From Gemmatimonadota bacterium (GTDB taxonomy: Bacteria > Latescibacterota > UBA2968), in the NCBI GenBank assembly GCA_009838845.1, contig VXRD01000029.1, positions 1-64,000 of the forward strand: a stretch of DNA of 64,000 bases, read 5' to 3'. The notes beneath the pieces were generated by a model, which saw only the letters and a list, made by a program, of their open reading frames with translations, was not told the DNA's origin and made no database searches. The stretch's first letter is position 1, and each line of letters opens with the position of its first letter. The position numbers and the translations under genes were made by a program. Positions 53,122 to 62,020 of this stretch are shown one piece after another.

Positions 53122-54270
53122 ATGAACATCAACAGAAAAATTCAGACAAAGGTCTCTGAATACGCGAGGTACTTCCCTGTCACGGCAATTCTGGGGCCTC
53201 GCCAGTGTGGAAAGACCACCCTGGCCAAGACGTGGCTTGCTGAACAGCCGGCGTCACACTATCTCGACCTTGAGCTCCCCTCCGACGTCGCACGTCTGGC
53301 CGAGCCTGAAGATTACCTCCGCCGCCATCGGGATCACATCGTCTGCCTCGACGAGATCCAGCGCGTCCCCGAATTGTTCCGCGTACTTCGCGGGCTCTGC
53401 GATGAGACCGGTTCTCCGGGACAGTTTATGGTGCTGGGATCGGCTTCTCCAGATCTGCTCCAACAGTCGTCTGAGACGCTCGCCGGTCGCATCGGTTTCA
53501 TCGAACTGGCGCCCTTTGTCGAAGAAGAGATCGGGGTGGAGAATCAGTCAAGGCTCTGGCTGCGAGGCGGATTCCCGCGAAGCTATCTGGCCCCATCAGA
53601 CGGAATGAGCCGGGCGTGGCTGGACAGTTTCATCCAGACGTTTCTCGAACGCGACATTCCTCAACTGGGTATCCGCGTACCCGCGATAACGCTACGACAA
53701 TTCTGGGAGATGTGCGCTCACCTGCACGGGGATCTGTGGAACCACGCCAAAGTGGCTTCTTCCCTGGGCGTAACGGGCAAGACGGTTGGACATTACCTCC
53801 GCATCCTTGAGCAGGCCTACATGGTAAGGCGGCTTTCGCCCTGCGCGGCCAACGTCAAGAAGCGCCTTGTGAAGAGCCCCCGTGTTTATCTCAGAGATAC
53901 CGGCATCCTTCACCGGTTGCTGCGTTTGGATTCTTTCGACGACCTGGATGGCCATCCGGTTCGCGGCAACTCCTGGGAAGGATACGTCATCGAGCAAATC
54001 GCCGCGGCGGTGCCCGACGCCGAACTGAGCTTCTACCGGACCTCGGCTGGCGCTGAGATCGACCTGCTGATCCGACGGAGAAATAAGCTCGTCGCGGTGG
54101 AGATCAAAGCATCGTCGTCGCCCCGCCTCGAGCGCGGCTTCTGGTCGGCGCAGGACGATGTCCAACCGGATCAGTCCTGGGTGGCGGCACCAGTGGGTGC
54201 ACCGTTTGCCTTGAGCGAAACGGTAACAGTTGCGCCACCTGCCGTCATCTGCAATGCACTGAATTCGTGA
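53122..54270 (+). CDS. AAA ATPase with DUF4143 domain
   Basis: 382 residues. Walker A GPRQCGKTT (residues 25-33), Walker B with IVCLDEIQRVPELF, then the DUF4143 C-terminal region with SAGAEIDLLIRRRNKLVAVEIKAS, which resembles a PD-(D/E)xK nuclease fold. Such ATPases are common, often mobile or toxin/defence-associated, and of unknown function. The gene is more GC-rich than its neighbours, has no sulfatase-pathway link, and sits between two sulfatases behind a perfect inverted repeat. It looks like an independent insertion. Confidence 0.88.
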   Translation: MNINRKIQTKVSEYARYFPVTAILGPRQCGKTTLAKTWLAEQPASHYLDLELPSDVARLAEPEDYLRRHRDHIVCLDEIQRVPELFRVLRGLCDETGSPGQFMVLGSASPDLLQQSSETLAGRIGFIELAPFVEEEIGVENQSRLWLRGGFPRSYLAPSDGMSRAWLDSFIQTFLERDIPQLGIRVPAITLRQFWEMCAHLHGDLWNHAKVASSLGVTGKTVGHYLRILEQAYMVRRLSPCAANVKKRLVKSPRVYLRDTGILHRLLRLDSFDDLDGHPVRGNSWEGYVIEQIAAAVPDAELSFYRTSAGAEIDLLIRRRNKLVAVEIKASSSPRLERGFWSAQDDVQPDQSWVAAPVGAPFALSETVTVAPPAVICNALNS

Positions 54271-54292
54271 ATCGATATTAAGGAGAACCGCA

Positions 54293-55639
54293 ATGGCTGA
54301 ATCGAAAAGACCCAATATCGTATTTGTCTTCGCCGACGATTGGGGGTGGGGTGACTTGAGTTGCTACGGCCACCAGTTTGTAAAAACGCCAAATCTGGAT
54401 CGGCTCGCTTCGCAGGGCATTCTCTTCTCACAATTCTATGTTTGCTCGGGTGTGTGCTCACCCAGCCGGGCAGCGGTCATGACGGGTCGATTTCCTGCCC
54501 ACTGGGGCATACATGGCCATTTTGCCCGTCACGAGCAGAACGCCCTACGCGGCATGCCAGACTGGTTGGATCCCGATGCAACGACCATCACGGGTCTCCT
54601 GCAACAAAGTGGCTATGCTGTTGGCCACTTTGGCAAGTGGCACCTGGGAAGTGGCGAAGAAGCACCTAATACCACGGCTTATGGAATTGACGAATCCAAA
54701 ACATTCAATGCGGTCGGACCCCCCATTGAGATTCCCGAAGGCAGATCTCAATCTACAGAGGTAATTATAGATGAAACCATATCCTTCATCGAAAGACATC
54801 AGGATGAGCCTTTCTTTGTTCAAGCGTGGTTGCTTGACACCCACGCCACTCTGGATCCTACAGAGGAGCAGATGGAACCCTATATGAATCTTACCGCTCA
54901 GGGCCTGGAAGACAAACACAAAGGTGCACTACGCATCTACTATTCTGTCGTTACCAACGCAGATTACCACATTGGACGGCTCATGGATCGGCTGGATCAA
55001 CTGGGCCTTTCCGACAACACGATTGTCATCTTCTCAGCTGATAACGGCCCTGAGGATATCCACGTCCGAAATGCGTCACACAGTGGCGTCGGTTCTTCTG
55101 GTCCCTTTCGAGGTCGTAAAAGAAGCCTCTACGAAGGCGGTGTGCGAACCCCTTTCATTCTTCGGTGGCCAGGCAGTGGCGGACCAAAAGGCAAAGTTGA
55201 CAACACGACGCCCTTATGTGCCGTAGATCTGTTGCCTACTTTTTGTTCCATCGCTGGCATAGACATTCCAGACAACATTGGTCTGCAGGGCGAGGATATG
55301 ACAGCCGCCTTTCGAGGTAACTCGGTAGATCGCACGACGCCGTTGATGTGGGAGTGGCGATTTCGAGTTCACGGCCATTGCCTTCACAAAAGCCCGATCC
55401 TTTCAATCCGCGAGGGTGACTGGAAGCTGCTTCTCAACCCGGACAGAAGTCGTGTCGAGCTGTACAACATTCCTGCAGATCCGATGGAACTCGTCAATCA
55501 CGCCAAATTTGAAGAGCCCCTGGTCAAGCAGATGTCAGAGCAGGTCATGGATTGGCAAGCCACACTGCCGGAAGGCCCCATCGATGATGATGCTGGATCC
55601 AACGCTTACCCGTGGCCCGGGACAATTTTCGAAAAATAA
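54293..55639 (+). CDS. type I sulfatase (CSPSR)
   Basis: 448 residues after AAGGAG. Motifs: IVFVFADDWGWGDLSCYG, C55-S-P-S-R, FGKWHLGSGEEAP, LLDTHATLDP and FSADNGPEDIH (ADNG type). It belongs to the arylsulfatase A-like branch with the longer DNG loop. No signal peptide. It is followed by a decayed sulfatase copy. Confidence 0.91.
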   Translation: MAESKRPNIVFVFADDWGWGDLSCYGHQFVKTPNLDRLASQGILFSQFYVCSGVCSPSRAAVMTGRFPAHWGIHGHFARHEQNALRGMPDWLDPDATTITGLLQQSGYAVGHFGKWHLGSGEEAPNTTAYGIDESKTFNAVGPPIEIPEGRSQSTEVIIDETISFIERHQDEPFFVQAWLLDTHATLDPTEEQMEPYMNLTAQGLEDKHKGALRIYYSVVTNADYHIGRLMDRLDQLGLSDNTIVIFSADNGPEDIHVRNASHSGVGSSGPFRGRKRSLYEGGVRTPFILRWPGSGGPKGKVDNTTPLCAVDLLPTFCSIAGIDIPDNIGLQGEDMTAAFRGNSVDRTTPLMWEWRFRVHGHCLHKSPILSIREGDWKLLLNPDRSRVELYNIPADPMELVNHAKFEEPLVKQMSEQVMDWQATLPEGPIDDDAGSNAYPWPGTIFEK

Positions 55640-55701
55640 AATGACTGTAGAAACAAAGATTATCGACTAAAAAGCTCAAAGAGCGCATCAGGGGAGTCAT
55701 T

Positions 55702-56148
55702 ATGCAGTCACAAAACAAACCCAACATCATCGATCAGATGGGGGCGAAGTGGCTGGAAGCGGCCCTGAACGGCATCTGCGACCTGCCGAACCTGAAACGC
55801 CTCCAGAGCATGGGCGTAACCTTCACCAATGCATTTTCCAACAACCCGGTCTGCTGTCCGGCTCGGGCGGGCATTGCCACGGGACTCACCAGCCGAGGCC
55901 ACGGTCTGCTCTCCAATGGCTACCGACTCAATCCCGACATCCCCACCTTTATGAAGACATTGCAGATGGCCGGGTGGCGAACCGGCGCGTTTGGCAAGAT
56001 CCATTTCTATCCCTTTGACTCAGAATACTACCCGTACCCGGACTACACGGCTGGGATGTGGTACACAACACCGAAGACAACCGGACCGGCGAGTGGCACG
56101 ACTGGATCGAAGTGGATCGCTGAGGATGCTGCCGCACTCAAGGAATGA
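55702..56148 (+). pseudogene. decayed N-terminal sulfatase fragment
   Basis: 148 codons. Very close to the sulfatase beginning at 63684: over the shared ~270 bases only about a dozen differences were counted. Twelve bases are missing after KPNII, removing FFMV next to the metal-site Asp. The CCPAR signature is kept. Near 56050 the frame shifts: the correct continuation WDVVHNTEDNRTGEWHDW is found in another frame, matching GFDVVHGTEDDRAGEW of the 62021 sulfatase. The gene is then cut off by the next sulfatase start. It is inactive. Confidence 0.85.
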
Positions 56149-56153
56149 TCATT

Positions 56154-57461
56154 ATGGCCACAAAACCAAATTTTCTCATCATTGTTACAGACGATCAGGG
56201 GTATGGAGATGCGGGTTGTTATTGGGATACAGAGGTCGATACACCAACGATGGATGCGATTGCAAAAAATGGGGTGCGTTTTACACAGTTGAGGGTCAAT
56301 CCACTTTGTGCGCCAACGCGTGCATCTCTTTTTTCTGGGCAGTATTCTTTGGAATGCGGCATGTGGCGTGGCCCATCACTGCCGGGGCAGAAAACAGATA
56401 CGTTGCCAAGGCGCATTCATGATGATGTAAAACTTTTACCCGAGTTTTTGAAGGAAGCAGGATATAAAACTGGCATGTTTGGCAAGTGGCATTTGGGATA
56501 TGATGCACCCAATGTGCCCAATGAACGCGGTTTTGAAGAATTTGTCGGATTTTTGGGTGGTGCACACCCCTATTGGCCTTTTGATGGTAGTCGCCTTTTG
56601 CACAATGACCAGCCCATGGTGCATGAAGATCATTTGACGGATGTGTTTACTGGTTATGCGATTGACTTTATTCGGAAACATCGTGATAAGCCGTTTTTTT
56701 GTTATGTGCCTTACAATGCTGTGCATGGTCCCTTGTGGCGAGAACAGGCACCCAAAACATCGGGCAAAGCCGAGTGGTTAAAAAAGTATGAAGATCGCGG
56801 TATTGAGTTCCCCAAGCGCGACTATTGTGCGGTGCTGGATCATATGGATGATGGTGTGGGTAAAATCATGGCGACATTGCATGAGTTGGCTATCGTAGAT
56901 AACACACTTGTCATCTACTTGAGCGATAATGGTGCAATGATTGATAAATTTCCAGGCAATAATGGCCCTTTACGCGGGCAAAAAGGAATGACATATGAAG
57001 GTGGAATCCGCGTGCCTGCGGTGATGCAGTGGCCGGGTGTTATTCCCAAAGGGATGGTATCTGATGCAGGTGCTGTGCATTTTGATTTGTTTGCCACTGT
57101 GCTGGATGCGGCTGGCATTGAGATTCCCAAAATGAATGGACAGCATCCAGTTCATGGAGTGAGTTTGCTTGCGCATTTGAGATCACATGGGCAAGAAGAT
57201 TTGCCAGGGCGGTATGTGTTTTGGGATTTGTTTGGGAAAATGGGAGCGGTAAAAGACGATTGGAAACTGGTTGGTACAGGCCCTAATCATCGCGGGCAAT
57301 TTGCCGAGGCTATTCCGGTTATTGAAGAATTGCAATTTGAATTGTACAAGCTCGATCAGGATATTGGCGAAGCCAATGATTTGGCCAGTCAATATCCTGA
57401 TATTTATAACGATCTTAAAAGCCAACTCATTGACTGGTTTCAACGGGCGAAAGGATCGTGA
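56154..57461 (+). CDS. type I sulfatase (CAPTR)
   Basis: 435 residues from the ATG at 56154, set by AAGGAA about ten bases upstream (an ATG at 56145 is too close). Motifs: FLIIVTDDQGYGDAGCYWD, C52-A-P-T-R, MFGKWHLGYD, YNAVHGPLW and YLSDNGAMIDK. The N-terminus matches the 48806 sulfatase closely. It is AT-rich, unlike the fragment directly upstream, which suggests a recent junction at about 56130. No signal peptide. Confidence 0.91.
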   Translation: MATKPNFLIIVTDDQGYGDAGCYWDTEVDTPTMDAIAKNGVRFTQLRVNPLCAPTRASLFSGQYSLECGMWRGPSLPGQKTDTLPRRIHDDVKLLPEFLKEAGYKTGMFGKWHLGYDAPNVPNERGFEEFVGFLGGAHPYWPFDGSRLLHNDQPMVHEDHLTDVFTGYAIDFIRKHRDKPFFCYVPYNAVHGPLWREQAPKTSGKAEWLKKYEDRGIEFPKRDYCAVLDHMDDGVGKIMATLHELAIVDNTLVIYLSDNGAMIDKFPGNNGPLRGQKGMTYEGGIRVPAVMQWPGVIPKGMVSDAGAVHFDLFATVLDAAGIEIPKMNGQHPVHGVSLLAHLRSHGQEDLPGRYVFWDLFGKMGAVKDDWKLVGTGPNHRGQFAEAIPVIEELQFELYKLDQDIGEANDLASQYPDIYNDLKSQLIDWFQRAKGS

Positions 57462-57512
57462 TGATGGGTGATAACAACAGCGGTTCCTACCCGAATATCG
57501 TGATCAGCCCTT

Positions 57513-57534
57513 TTACACATCCACAGAGACAGGA
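57513..57534 (+). repeat. 22-base leader repeat, copy 1
   Basis: TTACACATCCACAGAGACAG and the next two bases recur at 60175-60196 with two changes. That second copy precedes the PhyH ATG at 60210; this one precedes the start codon of a collapsed gene at 57541. It is likely a remnant of a duplicated 5' region. Confidence 0.55.
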
Positions 57535-57540
57535 TAAGAG

Positions 57541-57627
57541 ATGAAAAGCATTAATGCCTGGGAACTGTACGCGACCTGGTCTAAGGAAGTCGATGGAGAT
57601 CGAAAAACAGGTTATGATAAGGAGTGA
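57541..57627 (+). pseudogene. collapsed sulfatase: start and end only
   Basis: A 28-codon frame begins MKSINA, like the first codons of the 50198 sulfatase (MKNIVV), and at once becomes ELYATWSKEVDG, matching DLYAAWSEEVDG at the C-terminus of the 48806 sulfatase. It then reads out to a TGA at 57625. Ribosome-site-like GATAAGAG precedes it. It is best explained by deletion of everything between a sulfatase start and a sulfatase end. Confidence 0.65.
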
Positions 57628-57631
57628 TTTT

Positions 57632-60142
57632 ATGGGGCAGACGCTTTTTGTTTCATCTAAAGGTGACGATAGAAATTCTGGCACCGAAGAACAACCTCTT
57701 GCTACGCTAAAACGGGCGCAAGAGGTTGTTCGTGCATGCAAACAAAACGGGCCGATAACAGTGTGTTTGAGACAGGGAACTTACTATTTGAACGAGACGC
57801 TCATTTTTGGTGCAGAAGATTCTGGGACGAAAGATGCGCCCATTGTTTATCGGGCTTATGAGGACGAAGAGGTTGTTGTTAGTGGGGCAGAGTCTGTGAA
57901 CTTGATTTGGGAAAACGCCGGAGATGGGCTGGTGAAGGCTAAGGTGCCTGAGGGCTTGGATTTTGATCAGCTTTTTATCAATGGTGAAAAGATGGTTCGC
58001 TGTCGCTATCCAAATGCTGATCCGCGAGATGGGTTTTTTGATGGCAGCATTCGATGGGTTTCGCCAGAGACCTCTCAAGATGCCATTGATTCGGCGCGCT
58101 TAAAAGGATATGCCAATCCGGTGGGTGCTTTTGTACACGGGATGATGTCGATGGGGTGGGGTACATTGCACTTTCGTATTTTGGAAAAAGATCCAGATGG
58201 GGTTTACACCTTTGAGTACGAGAAGGATCGGAAGGTAGAAGGTGGGTGGCAAAACAGTGGGCGAAGAACCAATCCGTATGATGTGTTGGCTGAAGGGCGG
58301 ATGTTTATTGAAAACGTGTTTGAAGAATTGGACGCGCCTAAAGAATGGTTTTTAGATCGAGAAACTCATACACTGTATTTCAAGCCTGAAGAAGGACAGA
58401 CTCTTGACGATGCCACAGTGGAAGCTGTGGTGCTGAGGCATTTGTTTGAGTTTCGAGGGTCGGAGGACAACCCCGTTTGTTATATCACTCTGGATGGGCT
58501 GACACTGACCCATACGTCTTACACGTTTATGGAAACGGATGTCATACCAAGTGGTGGAGATTGGAAGGTGTATCGGGGAGGCGCTGTTGTTTTTGAAGGC
58601 GCTGAATTGTGCACCGTTCAAAATTGCTCGTTTGAGCGCATAGGTGGGAATGGGGTTTTTATTCAAGATTATAGTCGGGACGTCACTGTGAGCGGGTGTC
58701 GGTTTGTAAAGACGGGTGCGAGTGCTGTTTTACTTGAGGGAAATAATTCTGCCGTGAGGTCGCGATGGGCACATTGGTGGGGGTGGCCTGAAGGTATGCG
58801 GGGTGAAACACCGATGGTAAATGGCAGGCCATTTGAGAATGAGAGTATGGCAAAGTTGCCGTCTGAAATGCTGGATGAAGGACAGGAGTTGGTCGATTTA
58901 GAAGCAGGGCCTCAGAACAATAATTATCCGGCCCGGTGTGTGATTCACGACAATTTGATGACGCAGTTGGGCAGTGTAGAGAAACAGATTGCCGGTGTGT
59001 TCATTTCTAAGGCCAAAGAGATTACAGTCAGTCATAATAGTATTTACGATGTGCCGCGTGCTGCGATCAATGTGAACGATGGATGTTGGGGTGGACATGT
59101 GATTGAATGGAACGATATTTTTGATACGTCAATGACCACGCGAGAACACGGAGCTTATAATTCGTGGGGACGGGATCGGTACTGGATGAAGCTAAAGGGC
59201 GAGGCAACACCTGAAGAATTCGCCCGCATGCGCACGATGGCGAAGCTGGATTGTGTCGATCCAATTGCTTTGCGCCACAATCGGATTCAATGTGCGCATG
59301 GATACGATATTGATTTAGACGATGGGTCTGGGCATTATCACATTTATGGCAATTTGTGCTTGCAAGGTGGTATCAAGTTGCGTGAAGGCTTTTTTCGAAC
59401 TGTAGAGAACAATATTTCTACCTTATTCAGCCCACACGTTTGGTATCCCAATAGCGGCGATGTGGTTCGGCGAAATATTCTTGTTCGTCGAGAAGCTTAT
59501 TCACCGCGTGGAATGGGAATGGCGGGTTGCCAGGGCGAAGATAATTTGGTGGATGAAAATCTGTTTGCGGTTTATGAGCCTCCGGAAGATCACAGGGCGT
59601 TGGGTCTGGACGTGCATTCGAAAACATGTGATCCAGGTTTTTACAATCCATCATCTGGAGATTATCGGGCGAAATTTGGATCTGAGGTCGGATTTGAAAA
59701 TTTCCCTATGGATCAATTTGGTGTGCAAGATTCGAGGTTCAAATCTGACGTGCGCATCTGGTCTGGTCTGGGGCAAGCGTTTGATAAAAACGCTGAGTTT
59801 TGGGGCACCTATGTCAATGCTGATCTGTATGACTGGATGGGGGCGACCTTGCGTAGTCTGGTAAATTATGGTAGGGAATCTGCGGTGATTGGGGCTGTGG
59901 AATTAGAGCACAATGATGGTGTTTTGGTAATTGATGTTCCAGCAGAGTCAGAAGCCGCTCAGGTAGGGTTATTGGGCGATACTGTAATTTTGTCTGTGGA
60001 CAATGCGAAGGTGAGAAATATTGAGGATTTGCAGCACATGCTATCCATAGGTGGTGGTGTTACAATTCAGTTTTTGGGCGACGAAGGTATGCGAGAGATA
60101 TCTTTTATGCCGAACAATATTCCCGAGTTAAAAAAAGACTGA
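57632..60142 (+). CDS. right-handed beta-helix protein (GH141-like) with C-terminal PDZ domain
   Basis: 836 residues from the ATG at 57632 after ATAAGGAGTG; no signal peptide despite the family's usual export. N-terminus FVSSKGDDRNSGTEEQPLAT and GPITVCLRQGTYYLNETLIF are typical of the parallel beta-helix glycoside hydrolase/lyase group that includes GH141. QNCSFERIGGNGVFIQ and SHNSIYDVPRAAINVNDG are helix coils. Residues ~765-830 form a PDZ domain: VIDVPAESEAAQVGLLGDTV, then DLQHMLSIGGG. A PDZ on such a protein is uncommon and may bind another protein's C-terminus. A fucosidase- or xylosidase-type role is possible. Confidence 0.75.
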   Translation: MGQTLFVSSKGDDRNSGTEEQPLATLKRAQEVVRACKQNGPITVCLRQGTYYLNETLIFGAEDSGTKDAPIVYRAYEDEEVVVSGAESVNLIWENAGDGLVKAKVPEGLDFDQLFINGEKMVRCRYPNADPRDGFFDGSIRWVSPETSQDAIDSARLKGYANPVGAFVHGMMSMGWGTLHFRILEKDPDGVYTFEYEKDRKVEGGWQNSGRRTNPYDVLAEGRMFIENVFEELDAPKEWFLDRETHTLYFKPEEGQTLDDATVEAVVLRHLFEFRGSEDNPVCYITLDGLTLTHTSYTFMETDVIPSGGDWKVYRGGAVVFEGAELCTVQNCSFERIGGNGVFIQDYSRDVTVSGCRFVKTGASAVLLEGNNSAVRSRWAHWWGWPEGMRGETPMVNGRPFENESMAKLPSEMLDEGQELVDLEAGPQNNNYPARCVIHDNLMTQLGSVEKQIAGVFISKAKEITVSHNSIYDVPRAAINVNDGCWGGHVIEWNDIFDTSMTTREHGAYNSWGRDRYWMKLKGEATPEEFARMRTMAKLDCVDPIALRHNRIQCAHGYDIDLDDGSGHYHIYGNLCLQGGIKLREGFFRTVENNISTLFSPHVWYPNSGDVVRRNILVRREAYSPRGMGMAGCQGEDNLVDENLFAVYEPPEDHRALGLDVHSKTCDPGFYNPSSGDYRAKFGSEVGFENFPMDQFGVQDSRFKSDVRIWSGLGQAFDKNAEFWGTYVNADLYDWMGATLRSLVNYGRESAVIGAVELEHNDGVLVIDVPAESEAAQVGLLGDTVILSVDNAKVRNIEDLQHMLSIGGGVTIQFLGDEGMREISFMPNNIPELKKD

Positions 60143-60174
60143 AGGACAAACATTTCAACTCGCCTACAAAACTG

Positions 60175-60196
60175 TTACACATCTACAGAGACTGGA
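60175..60196 (+). repeat. 22-base leader repeat, copy 2
   Basis: TTACACATCTACAGAGACTG plus two bases, two differences from 57513-57534. It lies directly before the GGAAAGGAG ribosome site of the PhyH gene. Confidence 0.55.
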
Positions 60197-60209
60197 AAGG
60201 AGTCAACCT

Positions 60210-61058
60210 ATGCAACCAGTCCATCCAATGAGCGACGAGGAATTGGACGCACACGTAGCCGACCTGCAAGAAAACGGTTATGTCATCCTGCGGGAGCAAA
60301 TCGCACCCGGGTATCTCGACCCTCTTCGGGATATCGCCCAGCGTGCTGCGGATGATTACATCGCCGAGTGGCGAGGGGGGATGAAGTTGCCAGAAGTGCG
60401 CATTCTCGATGGAAACGGGAAACGCAACTTCACAATCAATCCAAATGCCCGCATCTGTTATATGTGGGGCGAAGCGGCCATAGAGCTTCTCGACCACGAT
60501 ACCGTTCACGCGATCTGCGAACGTGCTATGGGTACTTACTATTTATTAGATCTCATTGCTAATACTGTGCGCTATCATCCGGATGCGCGGCAGGGACGCT
60601 TCCATCGCGACTTCAGACCCGGCCTCACGGAAGAAGGTATGCACAACGGTCTGTGGTTCTTTTTTATACTTGACGGCTATTCAGAGAAAAATGGCGGTAC
60701 AAAAGTGATTCCGCGCACCCATTGCTTTAAAGCCGATGAACCCGAGATCATGGATCCCGAGCCGGATTCAGACAGCAACAAGATTCAGGCGACTGGCGAT
60801 CCGGGTGATCTACTCATTGTAAACGCGGGGGGGCTACATTGCCCTGGCGTAAATCAGACGCCTGATCCCCGGCGCACCCTGAACATCCGCGTTGTTCCAA
60901 AAAGCGAGCGACTGTTCTGCAATGCCTGGGAATTGGCCGGGCCTGAACTGCAAGCGAAAGCCAGTGAAAGGGTTAAGCGTTTTATGCAGCCGCCCGCCGA
61001 CCTTGTTGCCGAACTGCGAACCGACTGGCGCGTGACGCCTCGTCGGGAAAAATCATAA
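60210..61058 (+). CDS. phytanoyl-CoA dioxygenase (PhyH) family protein
   Basis: 282 residues after AAAGGAG. Iron site FHRDFRPG (HxD), distal His in NAGGLHCPGVN, Arg in RRTLNIRVV; the turn EKNGGTKVIPRTHCF replaces the usual PGSH. N-terminus DLQENGYVILREQI. It is 13 bases upstream of the aldo-keto reductase, which is 10 bases from a sulfatase, giving a compact PhyH-AKR-sulfatase unit. The order suggests oxidation, carbonyl reduction and desulfation of one substrate. Confidence 0.87.
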   Translation: MQPVHPMSDEELDAHVADLQENGYVILREQIAPGYLDPLRDIAQRAADDYIAEWRGGMKLPEVRILDGNGKRNFTINPNARICYMWGEAAIELLDHDTVHAICERAMGTYYLLDLIANTVRYHPDARQGRFHRDFRPGLTEEGMHNGLWFFFILDGYSEKNGGTKVIPRTHCFKADEPEIMDPEPDSDSNKIQATGDPGDLLIVNAGGLHCPGVNQTPDPRRTLNIRVVPKSERLFCNAWELAGPELQAKASERVKRFMQPPADLVAELRTDWRVTPRREKS

Positions 61059-61071
61059 ACGGAGGAATATC

Positions 61072-62010
61072 ATGCAGTATAGAACGCTTGGGAAAACTGG
61101 GTGGAATGTAAGCGCTGTCTCCATGGGATGCTGGGGCATCGGCGGACAGTGGGGCCCGGTTGAAGAAAAACAGGCCCTCGACACCATCAACGCTGCCCTT
61201 GATGCGGGCGTTAATTTGTTTGATACCGCGGATGGCTACGGTTGTGGTCAGAGTGAAATCTACACAGGCAAAGCGCTGAAAAGCAAGCGATCTGAGGTCT
61301 ATATCGCGACAAAGGTTGGCAACTGGGGACGCCGTCAGGGAGATCCTCTCGGGTACAAGACGATATACAGCATCATAAATTGTTGTCACGCAAGCCTTTA
61401 CCGGCTCAATACAGACTATATCGATCTGTATCAGTGTCACATCGGAACCCCGGAACATCCCGAAATCTTTGTCGAAGCCTTTGAGTTGTTAAAGAAAGAG
61501 GGAAAGATCCGTCACTACGCGATATCCACCAACGATCTGGATTCGCTCAAAGCGCTCAACTCAGAGGGCGCATGCGCATCGTGTCAGATCAACTACTCAC
61601 TCTTTAACCGGAGGCCTGAGAATGACATCCTCCCCCACTGTCTGGACAACAATATCGGGGTATTACTGCGAGGACCAATAGCTCAGGGTCTTTTGGCGGA
61701 TAAATTTACCGCAGATACAAGGTTTGAAGACATGGTTCGAGATCACTGGAACCCAGGAGAAAGTCAACGCGATGATTTCCTCGCCAAACTCGACAAGGTT
61801 GCGGCACTGCGCGAGTTAGTACCCGAAGGCATGAACATGGTTGATTTCGCGCTCAGGTTCACCCTCGCCAATCCTGCCGTTACCTGCCCCATTCCCGGAA
61901 TGAAGACACCCGAGCAGGCAAAACAGAACGCTGCCGCTGCCGATGGGGAACTCGATAAAGCCACCCTGGACAAGATAGACACGATCTGCCCGTCCGGAAA
62001 ATCAGCATAG
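61072..62010 (+). CDS. aldo-keto reductase
   Basis: 312 residues after GGAGG. The catalytic tetrad is complete: Asp51, Tyr56 (DTADGYGCGQSE), Lys81 (ATKVGN) and His123 (DLYQCHIG). NADP-binding segments include LLRGPIAQGLL and PIPGMKTPEQ. Members of this branch reduce or oxidise sugar carbonyls in the cytoplasm. Placed between PhyH and a sulfatase, it may act on a keto-sugar or an aldehyde made by the oxygenase. Confidence 0.9.
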   Translation: MQYRTLGKTGWNVSAVSMGCWGIGGQWGPVEEKQALDTINAALDAGVNLFDTADGYGCGQSEIYTGKALKSKRSEVYIATKVGNWGRRQGDPLGYKTIYSIINCCHASLYRLNTDYIDLYQCHIGTPEHPEIFVEAFELLKKEGKIRHYAISTNDLDSLKALNSEGACASCQINYSLFNRRPENDILPHCLDNNIGVLLRGPIAQGLLADKFTADTRFEDMVRDHWNPGESQRDDFLAKLDKVAALRELVPEGMNMVDFALRFTLANPAVTCPIPGMKTPEQAKQNAAAADGELDKATLDKIDTICPSGKSA

Positions 62011-62020
62011 AGAAATCATT

